From the NCBI RefSeq assembly GCF_009739905.1, contig NZ_CP034279.1:3038001-3102000 (forward strand): a DNA stretch of 64,000 nucleotides, in the 5' to 3' direction. The notes under the pieces were generated by a model. The model ran no database searches. It had not been told where the DNA came from and worked only from the letters and a program-made list of their open reading frames with translations. Source of the stretch: Streptomyces ficellus. Its GTDB lineage: Bacteria; Actinomycetota; Actinomycetes; Streptomycetales; Streptomycetaceae. Shown here piece after piece: positions 1 to 9,674 of this stretch (within the stretch, counting starts at the first letter, position 1; every line of letters begins with the position of its first letter). The position numbers were made by a program, and so were the translations under genes.

Positions 1-212
1 CCCGGCCGGTAGCTGCGCACCTCGCCGACGGTGCCGTCGGCCGTCTCGTACGCCGTGCCCTTCTCCGTGGGCAGGCCGCCTTCGGTGGCGCCGAGCCAGA
101 TCGCGACGCCCTCGGGGCTCGCGAGGAAGTCCCAGAGCGCGCCGACGGGCAGCGCCAGGGTCTTGGACACACCGATCTGCCAGCCCGCGTCACGGGTCAG
201 TCCTGTGGGCAT
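1..212 (-). CDS. SRPBCC (START/Bet v 1-like) family protein, partial
   Basis: The gene starts with ATG at 212 and runs off the left edge, so only about 70 N-terminal residues are visible. They contain the amphipathic opening of an SRPBCC/AHSA1-type domain: a KTLALPVGALWDFLASPEG stretch followed by W-LGATEGGLP. Family members bind hydrophobic ligands, and many are the partners of stress regulators. The start codon overlaps the stop of the upstream CGNR gene in an ATGA arrangement, so the two are translationally coupled and probably one transcript. The specific ligand cannot be inferred. The rest of the domain lies outside the window. Confidence 0.8.
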   Translation of the reverse strand, partial: MPTGLTRDAGWQIGVSKTLALPVGALWDFLASPEGVAIWLGATEGGLPTEKGTAYETADGTVGEVRSYRP

Positions 213-829
213 CACGCTTCTCCTTCCGCCTGGGCGCGGGAGCGGTGGGCCCGCACCTTGTTCCGGTTCCCGCACCGTTCCATCGCGCACCAGCGGCGGC
301 GCCCGGGGCGGGAGGTGTCGACGAAGAGCAGGTAGCAGTCGTGGGCACCGCACTCGCGGATCCGGCCCGCGGTCGCGTACGGGCCGGTGAACAGGTCGAT
401 CGCGTCACGGGCGATCGTCGACAACAGCCCGGCCACACTCGCGCCGGGAGCCCACGCGCGCCGCCCTTCGTCCGTCAGCCGCACGGTCAGCGGGGGCCGG
501 GCCGCCGCCGCGTTCAGCACGGCGAGGTCGGCGGCCGCGGGGGGCCGGCCGTACGCCCGGGCGACGCCCAGCCCGTGCAGCGCGTCGCGCAGCTCCCTCA
601 CCGCCGCGAGGTGCCGCTCCTCGACGGGCGGCAGCCGCAGGCCGGGCGGGGCCAGCCGGCTGGCCGCCACCCAGTCGAGGAGCCCGGCCGGGGTGTCCAG
701 GACCTCGTACCGGGCGAGCGGGCCGGGGCCGCCCGTGGGCAGCAGTTCCAGGCACAGCGCCCCCGGGTCGAAGAGAAACGCGCGACCCTCCGGCGTGTGC
801 AGGCGCAGACCTATTGCGGACTCACTCAC
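212..829 (-). CDS. CGNR zinc-finger / ABATE-domain putative transcription factor
   Basis: About 205 residues from a GTG start (VSESAIGLRL). The first ~130 residues fit the ABATE domain. The C-terminus carries the diagnostic zinc finger CGAHDC-(n)-CAMERCGNRNK, which gives the CGNR family its name; these proteins are regarded as stress-responsive DNA-binding regulators. The reading frame is open further upstream, but that extension is antisense to the VOC gene and is not used. The chosen GTG lies directly against a 21-bp palindrome with a TATATT hexamer six bases upstream, which suggests a leaderless transcript. It is cotranscribed with the SRPBCC gene and divergent from the VOC gene. Autoregulation through the palindrome is an inference. 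Confidence 0.85.
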   Translation of the reverse strand: MSESAIGLRLHTPEGRAFLFDPGALCLELLPTGGPGPLARYEVLDTPAGLLDWVAASRLAPPGLRLPPVEERHLAAVRELRDALHGLGVARAYGRPPAAADLAVLNAAAARPPLTVRLTDEGRRAWAPGASVAGLLSTIARDAIDLFTGPYATAGRIRECGAHDCYLLFVDTSRPGRRRWCAMERCGNRNKVRAHRSRAQAEGEA

Positions 830-850
830 GTAACCAATATAACTGGTTAC
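830..850. promoter_or_regulatory. 21-bp palindrome holding two overlapping divergent promoters
   Basis: The whole interval between the CGNR start codon (829, minus) and the VOC start codon (851, plus) is one inverted repeat: GTAACCA, seven bases, TGGTTAC. On the plus strand TTGCGG (814-819), 18 bases and TATAAC (838-843) place a start point at or next to the VOC ATG. On the minus strand TATATT lies six bases before the GTG. Both promoters would give leaderless mRNAs, and one dimeric repressor on the palindrome would block both. The arms are perfect; the promoter assignment is inferred. Confidence 0.7.
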
Positions 851-1303
851 ATGACACCGCTCCACTGGAAGCTCGTAATCGACTCCTCCGACCCGCACGC
901 CCAGGCCGACTTCTGGGCCGAGGCCCTGGGGTACGTCGTCGAGGACAACAGCGCCCTCATCGACCGGCTGCTCGGCCAGGGGTACGTGAAGGAGACGGAG
1001 ACCGTCGAAGCGCACGGCCGACGCGCGTGGCGCGATCTGATCGCCGTCCGGCATCCGGACGACCCGTATCAGGAGGAGACCGGCATCGGGCAGGGCCGGC
1101 GGCTGCTGTTCCAGCGCGTGCCGGAGGCGAAGACCGTGAAGAACCGGCTCCACCTCGACCTGCACGCCGGGCCCGACCGGCGCGACGCGGAGGTGGCCCG
1201 GCTGGAGGCGCTGGGCGCGTCCGTGGTGCGCCGCGTCAGCGAACCGGGCGGGGAGTGGGCGGTGCTGACGGACCCGGAGGGCAACGAGTTCTGCGTCCAG
1301 TAG
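851..1303 (+). CDS. VOC (glyoxalase/bleomycin-resistance fold) family protein
   Basis: 150 residues with the paired beta-alpha-beta-beta-beta modules of the vicinal oxygen chelate superfamily: LHWKLVIDSSDPHAQADFWAEALG at the N-terminus and NRLHLDLHAG...LEALGASVV...GGEWAVLTDPEGNEFCV in the second half. The ending LTDPEGNEFC is typical of the Glyoxalase_6-like subgroup in actinomycetes. The ATG at 851 directly abuts the palindrome and has no Shine-Dalgarno sequence, consistent with leaderless translation. It is divergent from the CGNR/SRPBCC pair and probably under the same control. The substrate is unknown; a detoxification role is only a family-based guess. Confidence 0.85.
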   Translation: MTPLHWKLVIDSSDPHAQADFWAEALGYVVEDNSALIDRLLGQGYVKETETVEAHGRRAWRDLIAVRHPDDPYQEETGIGQGRRLLFQRVPEAKTVKNRLHLDLHAGPDRRDAEVARLEALGASVVRRVSEPGGEWAVLTDPEGNEFCVQ

Positions 1304-1401
1304 GCCCGGCGGCCCGTCGCCCGCCCACGGCCCGAGCCCGGCCGCCCGCCACCGGAGCAGGCCCCGCCGTCACAGGCTCACCTTCACAGGCGCACCGTCG
1401 C

Positions 1402-1429
1402 AGGCCCCGCCGTCAGACCGGCGGGGCCT
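1402..1429. terminator. Hairpin between convergent genes
   Basis: Perfect 11-bp inverted repeat AGGCCCCGCCG / CGGCGGGGCCT with a 6-base loop, lying between the VOC gene (plus) and the small membrane protein gene (minus), whose stop codon it touches. Part of the left arm (gcaggccccgccgtca) also occurs as a direct repeat at 1357-1372. It could terminate both converging transcripts. Confidence 0.55.
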
Positions 1430-1649
1430 ACGGCTCGTCGCCCTCCGCCCAGCGGAAACCGCGCAGGCCCACGTCCTCCTGCGCGCCGGCCCGCTCGTGG
1501 TGCGCCCCGCTCCTCCGCCGCCACGCGTGGAGGGCGCCGACCACCGCGGCGCACAGGCACAGCATCACCAGGGCGAAGACCACCGCGACGGGGGCGAAGA
1601 GCCCGATCAGCCCCTCGATCATGTGGGACGGTTCGAAGTGCACGATCAC
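1428..1649 (-). CDS. Small single-pass membrane protein, function unknown
   Basis: About 73 residues. A hydrophobic segment (roughly residues 12-42, GLIGLFAPVAVVFALVMLCL and onward) is followed by a basic anchor WRRRSGAHHER and a polar tail. A strong ribosome-binding site GGAGGAGG lies just upstream; it fits either GTG 1649 or the in-frame GTG 1643. No family was recognised. High confidence that it is translated, given the purine-rich leader and good codon bias; no function is proposed. Confidence 0.6.
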   Translation of the reverse strand: MIVHFEPSHMIEGLIGLFAPVAVVFALVMLCLCAAVVGALHAWRRRSGAHHERAGAQEDVGLRGFRWAEGDEP

Positions 1650-1763
1650 TCACCTCCTCCGGGCGCTCGGCGCACACGACGCCGCTTGGGCCAGCATGGC
1701 GCGCCCCGGTCCGGGGAGGGCGCTCCGCGCCCGAAAGACCATGTGGCGTTGTCCATTCCGTGA

Positions 1764-3341
<1,578 letters not shown>

Positions 3342-3374
3342 CCCACCGCGCCCGCGAGGGCCGCGACACAGACG

Positions 3375-3415
3375 GGTGCCCCGCCCGGAGAGTCACCCTC
3401 TCCCGGCGGGGCACC
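3375..3415. terminator. Bidirectional intrinsic terminator
   Basis: An 18-bp stem with one mismatch (GGTGCCCCGCCCGGAGAG against CTCTCCCGGCGGGGCACC) and a 5-base loop. It lies between the converging M28 peptidase and LolA-like genes. There is no U-tract, as is usual in Streptomyces. Confidence 0.75.
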
Positions 3416-3443
3416 AGCCAACCCGGGGAACCCGCGCGGTCCG

Positions 3444-4655
3444 CTACTTCGCGGCGTTCGCCGCGCCGACCAGGGCCTCGGGGGTCACCGCACCCACGTA
3501 GACCTTGCCGTCGTCGGTCATCAGGGCGTTGACCAGGCGCGTCTTGAAGACCGTGCCGGAGCCGAACTTCCCGGTCACCTTGTCGCCGAGCGCGTCGAGG
3601 AACTGCTGGGCCTCGGCGGGGGCGTCCTCCGGGACCTCCGACGGGACGCCGCCGGCCGGGCCGCTGAGCTGGGCGATGGACGTCCAGCCCTCGCCGATGA
3701 CGTTCACGCCCTCCTCGCCGAGGAACTGCTCGGGGGCCTCCCCAGGCTTCCCGGCCTCCCCGGGCTTGCCGAAGGGCTTCGAGGGCTTGCCGGGTGCCTC
3801 GTGCTCCGCCCCGCCTGCCGGCTCCTCCGTCACCTTGGTGCCCTTGGGCGGGGTGAAGTCGAAGGTCGACGCGTCGGGCTTGGCGAAGTCCACCTTGGTG
3901 AAGCCCGCGTCGATCGCGGCCTTGCCGCCGCTGCTCGGGGTGAGCGTGAACTTCAGCGGTACGCCGTTGTCCGCGTCCACCGCGACCTTGATCGAACCGA
4001 TCGTCGAGCCGCTCTGCTTCGGCTTGATGACCAGCTGGTACGCGTCCCGCCCGGCGACCCGCGCCGTACCCTCGACCGTCACCGACGTCGTGGGGTCGAC
4101 GGCCTTCAGCGCCTCGTCCACGAGGTCCTTGGGCGTGGCGGGCATCCCCGGCCCGGGCGCCTCCGACGCCCCCGGGGCCTCGGACGAGCCGTGCCCGGTC
4201 GAGTGGACGGCCTCCTTGGACGCACCGTCGTACGCCCACACGTCGTCCCCGTCGCGCACCATGGTGTACTCGTCGGCGGCGGAGCCCACGACGCTCAGCC
4301 GCTGCTTGTCCGGGCCGTCCGCCGCGACGCGCAGGGTGTGCGTACCGGAGGCGAACTCCATCAGCTTCCCGAGCCCCTCGCCGCCTCCGGCGCCCGCGCC
4401 GAGGTCGCCGCCGAGCCCGCCGAGCGACGGGAGTCCCAGGTCCGTCGTCACCTTCACCGTGCCGGACAGCCGCTGCACGTCCGACGCGGCGATCTTCTCC
4501 ACCAGCTGCTGTGCCGTGATCCCGGGCAGCTCGGGGTCCCCACTGGCCGCGAGCGCCGGGACGAGCCCGATCGTCGCCGCCGCCACCCCCGCCACCGCGA
4601 CCGGGACCGCGTACCGGGCCGTCCTGCGGCCCCCGGCGCTGTCGTTCGGTGCCAT
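3444..4655 (-). CDS. LolA-like / DUF2092-type secreted or membrane-anchored protein
   Basis: 403 residues. A basic start and hydrophobic segment (YAVPVAVAGVAAATIGLVPALAAS, about residues 15-37) export or anchor it. The mature part, beginning LPGITAQQLVEKIAASDVQRLSGTVKV, resembles the LolA/LppX-type half-barrel found in actinobacterial proteins annotated as outer-membrane lipoprotein carrier-like or sigma-E regulatory-like. Two Gly/Pro/Glu-rich linkers interrupt the fold (around residues 100 and 260). The start has a good Shine-Dalgarno sequence (GGAGG, nine bases before ATG). Its role is unknown; lipid or lipoprotein binding is a fold-based guess. The gene downstream on the opposite strand is separated by a terminator. 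Confidence 0.75.
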   Translation of the reverse strand: MAPNDSAGGRRTARYAVPVAVAGVAAATIGLVPALAASGDPELPGITAQQLVEKIAASDVQRLSGTVKVTTDLGLPSLGGLGGDLGAGAGGGEGLGKLMEFASGTHTLRVAADGPDKQRLSVVGSAADEYTMVRDGDDVWAYDGASKEAVHSTGHGSSEAPGASEAPGPGMPATPKDLVDEALKAVDPTTSVTVEGTARVAGRDAYQLVIKPKQSGSTIGSIKVAVDADNGVPLKFTLTPSSGGKAAIDAGFTKVDFAKPDASTFDFTPPKGTKVTEEPAGGAEHEAPGKPSKPFGKPGEAGKPGEAPEQFLGEEGVNVIGEGWTSIAQLSGPAGGVPSEVPEDAPAEAQQFLDALGDKVTGKFGSGTVFKTRLVNALMTDDGKVYVGAVTPEALVGAANAAK

Positions 4656-4787
4656 GTGTGCCTACCTCCGTGGTCAGCGATCCGTCTGTATCCATCTGAC
4701 CAAGGGCGGCGGGCCCGGGGCGTCAGTCCCCGGGCTCAACTTGCGTACTGCTGAAGGATGACCCCGACCCCGAGACGCCTGACCCGG

Positions 4788-4834
4788 ACGGGGGGTACGC
4801 CACCGCCCGGAACGGGGGGTACGCCACCGCCCGG
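4788..4834. repeat. Two tandem copies of a 24-bp unit
   Basis: The unit acggggggtacgccaccgcc plus cgga occurs twice in a row (4788-4811 and 4812-4834) in the gap between the LolA-like and polyprenyl synthase genes. GC-rich complementary blocks within each unit could fold. Function unknown; it may contribute to terminating the polyprenyl synthase transcript. Confidence 0.7.
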
Positions 4835-4851
4835 GACTGACGGAGGACGCC

Positions 4852-5862
4852 CTAACCCGCCCGGTGCACCACCAGGTCGCACAGCTCCTCGAGCGCGGCC
4901 TTGGCGTAGCAGTCCGGCAGCGGCGCCAGCGTCGCCCGCGCCTCCTGGGCGTACCGGACGGTGTCGCGCCGCGCCTGCTCCAGCGCCGGGTGCAGGCGCA
5001 GCCGCCGCAGGGCCTCCGCGTGCCGGGCGTCGTCCGTCAGGTCGCTGTCCAGCAGCGCGACCAGCTCCAGGTCCTCCGCCGCGCCGCCCGAGGCGGCCCG
5101 GGCGCGCAGGTGCAGCACGGGCAGGGTGGGGATGCCCTCGCGCAGGTCGGTGCCCGGCGTCTTGCCCGACTCGTGGGAGTCGGAGGCGATGTCCAGGACA
5201 TCGTCGGCGAGCTGGAAGGCGACGCCGAGCCGCTCGCCGTACTGGGTGAGGATGTCCACGACTTGCTCGTCGGCGCCGGACATCATCGCGCCGAAGCGGC
5301 CGGAGACGGCGATCAGCGAGCCGGTCTTGCCGGCGATGACGTCCAGGTAGTGCTCGACCGGGTCGCGGTCGTCGCGGGGGCCGGCCGTCTCCAGGATCTG
5401 ACCGGTGACCAGGCGTTCGAACGCCTCCGCCTGGATGCGCACCGCCTCGGGCCCGAGGTCCGCCAGGATGTGTGAGGCGCGGGCGAAGAGAAAGTCACCC
5501 GTGAGGACGGCCACCGAGTTGCCCCAGCGGGCGTTGGCGCTGTCCACCCCCCGGCGGACGTCGGCCTCGTCCATGACGTCGTCGTGGTACAGCGTCGCGA
5601 GGTGCGTGAGCTCGACGACGACGGCAGAGGGCACGATCCCCGGTGCGTGCGGGTCGCCGAACTGGGCGGCGAGCATCACCAGCAGCGGGCGGAAGCGCTT
5701 GCCCCCGGCCCTCACCAGGTGCTGGGCCGCTTCCGTGATGAACGGCACGTCGCTCTTGGTGGCGTCGAGGAGCCCTGCCTCGACGGCCGCCAATCCGGCC
5801 TGGACATCGGCCTCGAGAGCCTGGTCCCGCACGCTCAGCCCGAACGGCCCGACTGCGGTCAC
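4852..5862 (-). CDS. Polyprenyl (long-chain isoprenyl) diphosphate synthase
   Basis: 336 residues, a trans-isoprenyl diphosphate synthase. The first aspartate-rich motif is DDVMDEAD after LATLYH, with RAGGKRFRP upstream for pyrophosphate binding; the second is LADDVLD, followed by GKTPGTDLREG. The product is expected to be the long isoprenoid tail of menaquinone, because this gene family sits beside the complex I genes in Streptomyces (an octaprenyl/nonaprenyl synthase type; exact chain length cannot be read by eye). The GTG start at 5862 has GGAG eight bases upstream. It lies only a few kilobases from nuo and in the same window as the prenyltransferase that would use its product. Confidence 0.93.
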   Translation of the reverse strand: MTAVGPFGLSVRDQALEADVQAGLAAVEAGLLDATKSDVPFITEAAQHLVRAGGKRFRPLLVMLAAQFGDPHAPGIVPSAVVVELTHLATLYHDDVMDEADVRRGVDSANARWGNSVAVLTGDFLFARASHILADLGPEAVRIQAEAFERLVTGQILETAGPRDDRDPVEHYLDVIAGKTGSLIAVSGRFGAMMSGADEQVVDILTQYGERLGVAFQLADDVLDIASDSHESGKTPGTDLREGIPTLPVLHLRARAASGGAAEDLELVALLDSDLTDDARHAEALRRLRLHPALEQARRDTVRYAQEARATLAPLPDCYAKAALEELCDLVVHRAG

Positions 5863-6018
5863 GAGGGGGTCTCCTGTCTGCTGACGATCACACGGATTGT
5901 CGATGTGTCGCTGGATTCACTCAAGTCAGCGTATCCGGTCGCCTTTCGATCACCGTGGGCGCCTTCCGCCGTCCCCCGGTATGTTCAAAACCAGCTCATA
6001 TGATCAGGAGCGAGCCCT

Positions 6019-6195
6019 TTGTCCGGTACAGCCGAGGAAACGAGCGGACCGGGCGGCGCAGGCCCGGACGAGCGGCCGCCGCCGCACGACGATCATGCCT
6101 TCCCGGGCCGGCCCCGGGGGCTGCCGTACGGCCGGCTCGGCGACCACGGCCGGCTCGCCCCCCGGCTCCGCCGCACCGTGCTCCCCGTCCGCTGA
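6019..6195 (+). CDS. Possible small protein (TTG start), function unknown
   Basis: A 58-codon frame begins with TTG eight bases after AGGAG (6006-6010) and ends 40 bases before the CocE-type gene. The product starts LSGTAEETSGPGGAGPDERP and ends with an Arg-rich stretch LAPRLRRTVLPVR. Codon positions are GC3-biased in this frame. No family was recognised. It could be a leader peptide or a degraded N-terminus rather than a stable protein. The remaining part of the 5863-6235 gap holds AT-richer sequence around 5975-6003 that is the likely promoter zone. Confidence 0.4.
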   Translation: MSGTAEETSGPGGAGPDERPPPHDDHAFPGRPRGLPYGRLGDHGRLAPRLRRTVLPVR

Positions 6196-6235
6196 GCCGC
6201 CCCCCACACGCCCCGTACGTCCGCCGAGGTCCCCC

Positions 6236-8260
6236 ATGAAGATCCGCACCTCCTTCCCGTACGAGACCACCCACGAGGACCTCCGCATCCCCCTGGCGGA
6301 CGGGACGCGGCTCTACGCCCGCGTCTGGCGCCCGGTGACCGACGAGCCCGTCCCGGCGCTGCTCGAGTACCTGCCGCACCGGCTGACCGACGGGACCGCG
6401 CCCCGCGACCGGCAGCGCCACCCCTGGTACGCGGGCCACGGCTACGCCTCGGTCCGGGTGGACGTGCGCGGGCACGGCAACAGCGAGGGGCTGCCGGGCG
6501 ACGAGTACTCCGCCACCGAGCTGGCCGACGGCGTCGAGGTGGTCCACTGGCTGGCCGCGCGGCCGTGGTGCGACGGGCGGGTGGGGATGTTCGGCATCGC
6601 GTGGGGCGGCTTCGACTCGCTCCAGATCGCCGCACTCGCCCCCGAGCCGCTCAAGGCCGTCGTCACCGTGTGCTCCAGCGACGACCGGTACGACAACGAC
6701 GTCCACTCCATGGGCGGCTCCGTCCTCGCCGTGGACACGCACGCCTGGGCGGCCACCCTGCTCGCCTTCGCCTCCCGGCCGCCCGACCCGCTGTACGCCG
6801 GCGACGCCTGGCGCGAGATGTGGCTGACGCGACTGGAGGCGGTGGAGCCGCTCCTCCCCACCTGGCTCGGCCACCAGACCCGCGACGACTACTGGCGGCA
6901 CGGCAGCGTCCGCGAGGACTACGGCGCGATCCGGGCGGCCGTCCTCGCGGTGGGCGGCTGGCACGACCCGTACCGCGACACCGTCCTGCGGCTCGTCGAG
7001 CACCTGCCGCCCGACCGGGTGCGGGGCATCATCGGGCCCTGGTCGCACCAGTACCCGGACCAGGGGCTGCCGCCCGGCCCGGCGATCGGGTTCCTCCAGG
7101 AGACGCTGCGCTGGTGGGACCAGCACCTCAAGGGCGAGGACACCGGCGTCATGGCCGAGCCGCTGCTGCGCTCCTGGATCAGCGGGTCGCACCCGCCCGC
7201 CACCGTGTACGCCGAGCTGCCCGGCCGCTGGACCGGCGACGTGACCTGGCCGTCGGCCAACGTCACCCCGGTCACCTACGCCCTCCAGGGCCCGCCCGTC
7301 CTCGTCCGCTCCCCGCAGCACACCGGACTGGACGCCGGGCGCTTCCTCCCCTCCGGCAACGACGCCGACCTGCCGCCCGACCAGCGCGCCGACGACGCCC
7401 ACTCCGCCTGCTTCGACTTCCCCGTCCCGGCGGACGGCGGGCCCATCGAGATCCTCGGCCGCCCCCGCGTCGCCCTCACGCTGCGCCCCGGCGCGCCCAC
7501 CGGGCAGGTGATCGCCCGCCTCTGCGACGTCGCGCCCGACGGCTCCTCCACCCTGGTCACGCGCGGGGCGCTCAACCTCTCCGCCCGCCACGGCCGCGAC
7601 AGGGCCGTCGACGCGGAACCCGGTGAGCCGGCCGAGTGCGTCTTCGAGCTGAACGGCATCGGCCACACCTTCCCGCCCGGGCACCGCGTCCGGCTCGCGG
7701 TCTCCTCCGCGTACTGGCCGTGGATCTGGCCCCGCCCCGACGCCGCCGGCTTCACCCTCGAACCGGACGCCAGCACCCTGCTGCTGCCGGTCCGCGCCGC
7801 CCGGGACGACGCCGCCCGCGCCACCGACGCCGCCGTCGCCTTCGAGGAGCCCGAGCAGGCCGAACCCCTCGGCGTGACCGTCCCGGCCACCCTCGGCGAC
7901 GACGACCTCCGCCCCGAACGGCTGGTCGTCCGCGACGTGGCCACGGGCGAATGGCGCCTCGAGGTCGACCCCCGTCACGGCGGCACCCGGGTCCACCCGG
8001 ACGGCCTGGAGTGCACCGAGGACGCCGTCGAGACGTACACGATCACCGAGGACGACCCGCTCTCCGCCCGCACCCGCTCCGACCGGACGATCCGCCTGCA
8101 CCGTCCCGACCTGCCCTGGAACGTCACCGTCGACACCCGGTCCGAGATCGCCTGCGACGCCACGCACTTCGTCACCGCCGCCGAGGTGATCTGCAAGGAG
8201 GGCTCCGAGGTCCTCTTCCACCGCACGTGGGAGAAGCGCGTCGCCCGTACGGCGGGCTGA
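6236..8260 (+). CDS. CocE/NonD (S15) family hydrolase-like protein, nucleophile Ser replaced by Ala
   Basis: 674 residues: an alpha/beta-hydrolase core (about 1-330), then the C-terminal jelly-roll of X-Pro dipeptidyl-peptidase relatives (about 360-600). The RVDVRGHGNSEG oxyanion region, the Asp motif AVGGWHDPYRD and the His motif IGPWSHQYP are present. The nucleophile elbow, normally G-x-S-[WY]-G-G, reads FGIAWGGF, with codon 122 GCG (6599-6601) encoding Ala. As written the protein lacks the catalytic serine. No frameshift or other decay is seen and codon bias is normal, so it is either a recently inactivated enzyme or a repurposed non-hydrolytic protein. The ATG at 6236 follows the CCGAGGTCCCCC leader. 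Fumarylacetoacetase follows after 43 bases, probably in the same operon. Confidence 0.88.
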   Translation: MKIRTSFPYETTHEDLRIPLADGTRLYARVWRPVTDEPVPALLEYLPHRLTDGTAPRDRQRHPWYAGHGYASVRVDVRGHGNSEGLPGDEYSATELADGVEVVHWLAARPWCDGRVGMFGIAWGGFDSLQIAALAPEPLKAVVTVCSSDDRYDNDVHSMGGSVLAVDTHAWAATLLAFASRPPDPLYAGDAWREMWLTRLEAVEPLLPTWLGHQTRDDYWRHGSVREDYGAIRAAVLAVGGWHDPYRDTVLRLVEHLPPDRVRGIIGPWSHQYPDQGLPPGPAIGFLQETLRWWDQHLKGEDTGVMAEPLLRSWISGSHPPATVYAELPGRWTGDVTWPSANVTPVTYALQGPPVLVRSPQHTGLDAGRFLPSGNDADLPPDQRADDAHSACFDFPVPADGGPIEILGRPRVALTLRPGAPTGQVIARLCDVAPDGSSTLVTRGALNLSARHGRDRAVDAEPGEPAECVFELNGIGHTFPPGHRVRLAVSSAYWPWIWPRPDAAGFTLEPDASTLLLPVRAARDDAARATDAAVAFEEPEQAEPLGVTVPATLGDDDLRPERLVVRDVATGEWRLEVDPRHGGTRVHPDGLECTEDAVETYTITEDDPLSARTRSDRTIRLHRPDLPWNVTVDTRSEIACDATHFVTAAEVICKEGSEVLFHRTWEKRVARTAG

Positions 8261-8303
8261 TCTAACGTGTCCCCCACACACGTGGAAAGCGAGGCAAGCA
8301 CCG

Positions 8304-9533
8304 ATGCCCGAGCAGAGCCCGCTCGACCTGACCGAGGGCGACCCCTTCGGCCCGCACAACCTTCCGTACGGCGTCTTCACCACCGCCGACGAGCCCGGCC
8401 GCCGCCGGCTCGGCGTCCGGATCGGCGACCACGTCCTGGACGCGGGGGCGGCGGCGCACGCGCTGGGCTCGCCGTACGCCAGGCTGCTGGCGCAGCCGAG
8501 CCTGAACCCGCTGCTCGCGGCCGGCCGCACCGCCTGGCGCGACGTCCGCCGCGCGCTGACCGCCTGGGTGACCGTCCCGGCCCACCGCGCGGACATAGAG
8601 CCGCTGCTGCACCCCCTGTCCGCCGTGACCCTCCACCTGCCCTACGAGGTGGCGGACTACGTCGACTTCTACGCCTCCGAGCACCACGCCACCAACGTCG
8701 GCAAGATCTTCCGCCCGGACGGCGAGCCGCTCACCCCGAACTGGAAGCACCTGCCGATCGGCTACCACGGCCGCTCCGGCACGGTCGTCGTCTCCGGCAC
8801 GGACATCGTCCGCCCCTCGGGCCAGCGCAAGGCGCCCACCGACGCGGCGCCGGTCTTCGGCCCGTCGGTGAAGCTGGACATCGAGGCGGAGGTCGGCTTC
8901 CTCGTCGGTGCGCCGTCCGAGCTCGGCCGGCCGGTCGGCCTGTCCTCCTTCCGGGACCACGTCTTCGGCCTCACCCTCCTCAACGACTGGTCGGCCCGGG
9001 ACGTCCAGGCGTGGGAGTACGTCCCCCTCGGCCCGTTCCTCGGCAAGTCGTTCGCGACCTCGGTGTCCGCCTGGGTGACCCCGCTGGAGGCGCTGGACGC
9101 CGCCCGGGTCGCCCCGCCGGCCCGCGACCTGCCGCTCCTGCCCTACCTGGACGACGGCGCCGACGACGAGCCGGGCGGCTTCGACCTGCACATCACCGTG
9201 CGGATCAACGGCGAGACGGTCGCCGAGCCGCCCTTCGCGAGCATGTACTGGACGGCCGCCCAGCAACTCGCCCACATGACGGTCAACGGCGCCTCCCTGC
9301 GCACCGGCGACCTCTTCGGCTCCGGCACGGTCAGCGGCCCGGAGGTCCACCAGCGCGGCTCGCTGCTGGAGCTGACCTGGAACGGCCAGGAGCCGGTCGA
9401 ACTGTCCACGGGCAAGCGGACGTTCCTGGAGGACGGCGACGAGGTCACGCTCACCGCCTGGGCGCCCGGCCCGGACGGGACGAAGGTCGGCCTCGGCGAG
9501 GTCACCGGCCGGATCGCCCCCGCCGCCGGCTGA
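8304..9533 (+). CDS. fahA: Fumarylacetoacetase
   Basis: 409 residues, full length for the family. It cleaves fumarylacetoacetate to fumarate and acetoacetate, the last step of tyrosine/homogentisate breakdown in the cytoplasm. Family signatures are all present: VDFYASEHHATNVG with the catalytic His, WKHLPIGYHGRSGT, the metal-binding EAEVGFLVG, and NDWSARDVQAWEYVPLGPFLGKSF carrying the Asp, Arg, Gln and Lys of the active site. It follows the CocE-like gene by 43 bases. No homogentisate dioxygenase gene lies nearby. Confidence 0.96.
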   Translation: MPEQSPLDLTEGDPFGPHNLPYGVFTTADEPGRRRLGVRIGDHVLDAGAAAHALGSPYARLLAQPSLNPLLAAGRTAWRDVRRALTAWVTVPAHRADIEPLLHPLSAVTLHLPYEVADYVDFYASEHHATNVGKIFRPDGEPLTPNWKHLPIGYHGRSGTVVVSGTDIVRPSGQRKAPTDAAPVFGPSVKLDIEAEVGFLVGAPSELGRPVGLSSFRDHVFGLTLLNDWSARDVQAWEYVPLGPFLGKSFATSVSAWVTPLEALDAARVAPPARDLPLLPYLDDGADDEPGGFDLHITVRINGETVAEPPFASMYWTAAQQLAHMTVNGASLRTGDLFGSGTVSGPEVHQRGSLLELTWNGQEPVELSTGKRTFLEDGDEVTLTAWAPGPDGTKVGLGEVTGRIAPAAG

Positions 9534-9674
9534 CACCGCGTCCGGGCGTCAGCCCGATGGACGGCCCGGGCGTGCGGCGGCGCCCGGGGCGTCACATGCT
9601 GCTGGTGGTGGCTGTGGGGGGAGCCCGCACGGACCCGGCGCGTCCACGCGCCTCCCCCCACCCCAGGAGCGACC

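Noticed and set aside
245..850. Plus-strand extension of the VOC gene upstream of 851
   Set aside because: The upstream frame is antisense to the CGNR gene and is Arg/Gly/Pro-rich; the VOC fold begins at the ATG at 851.
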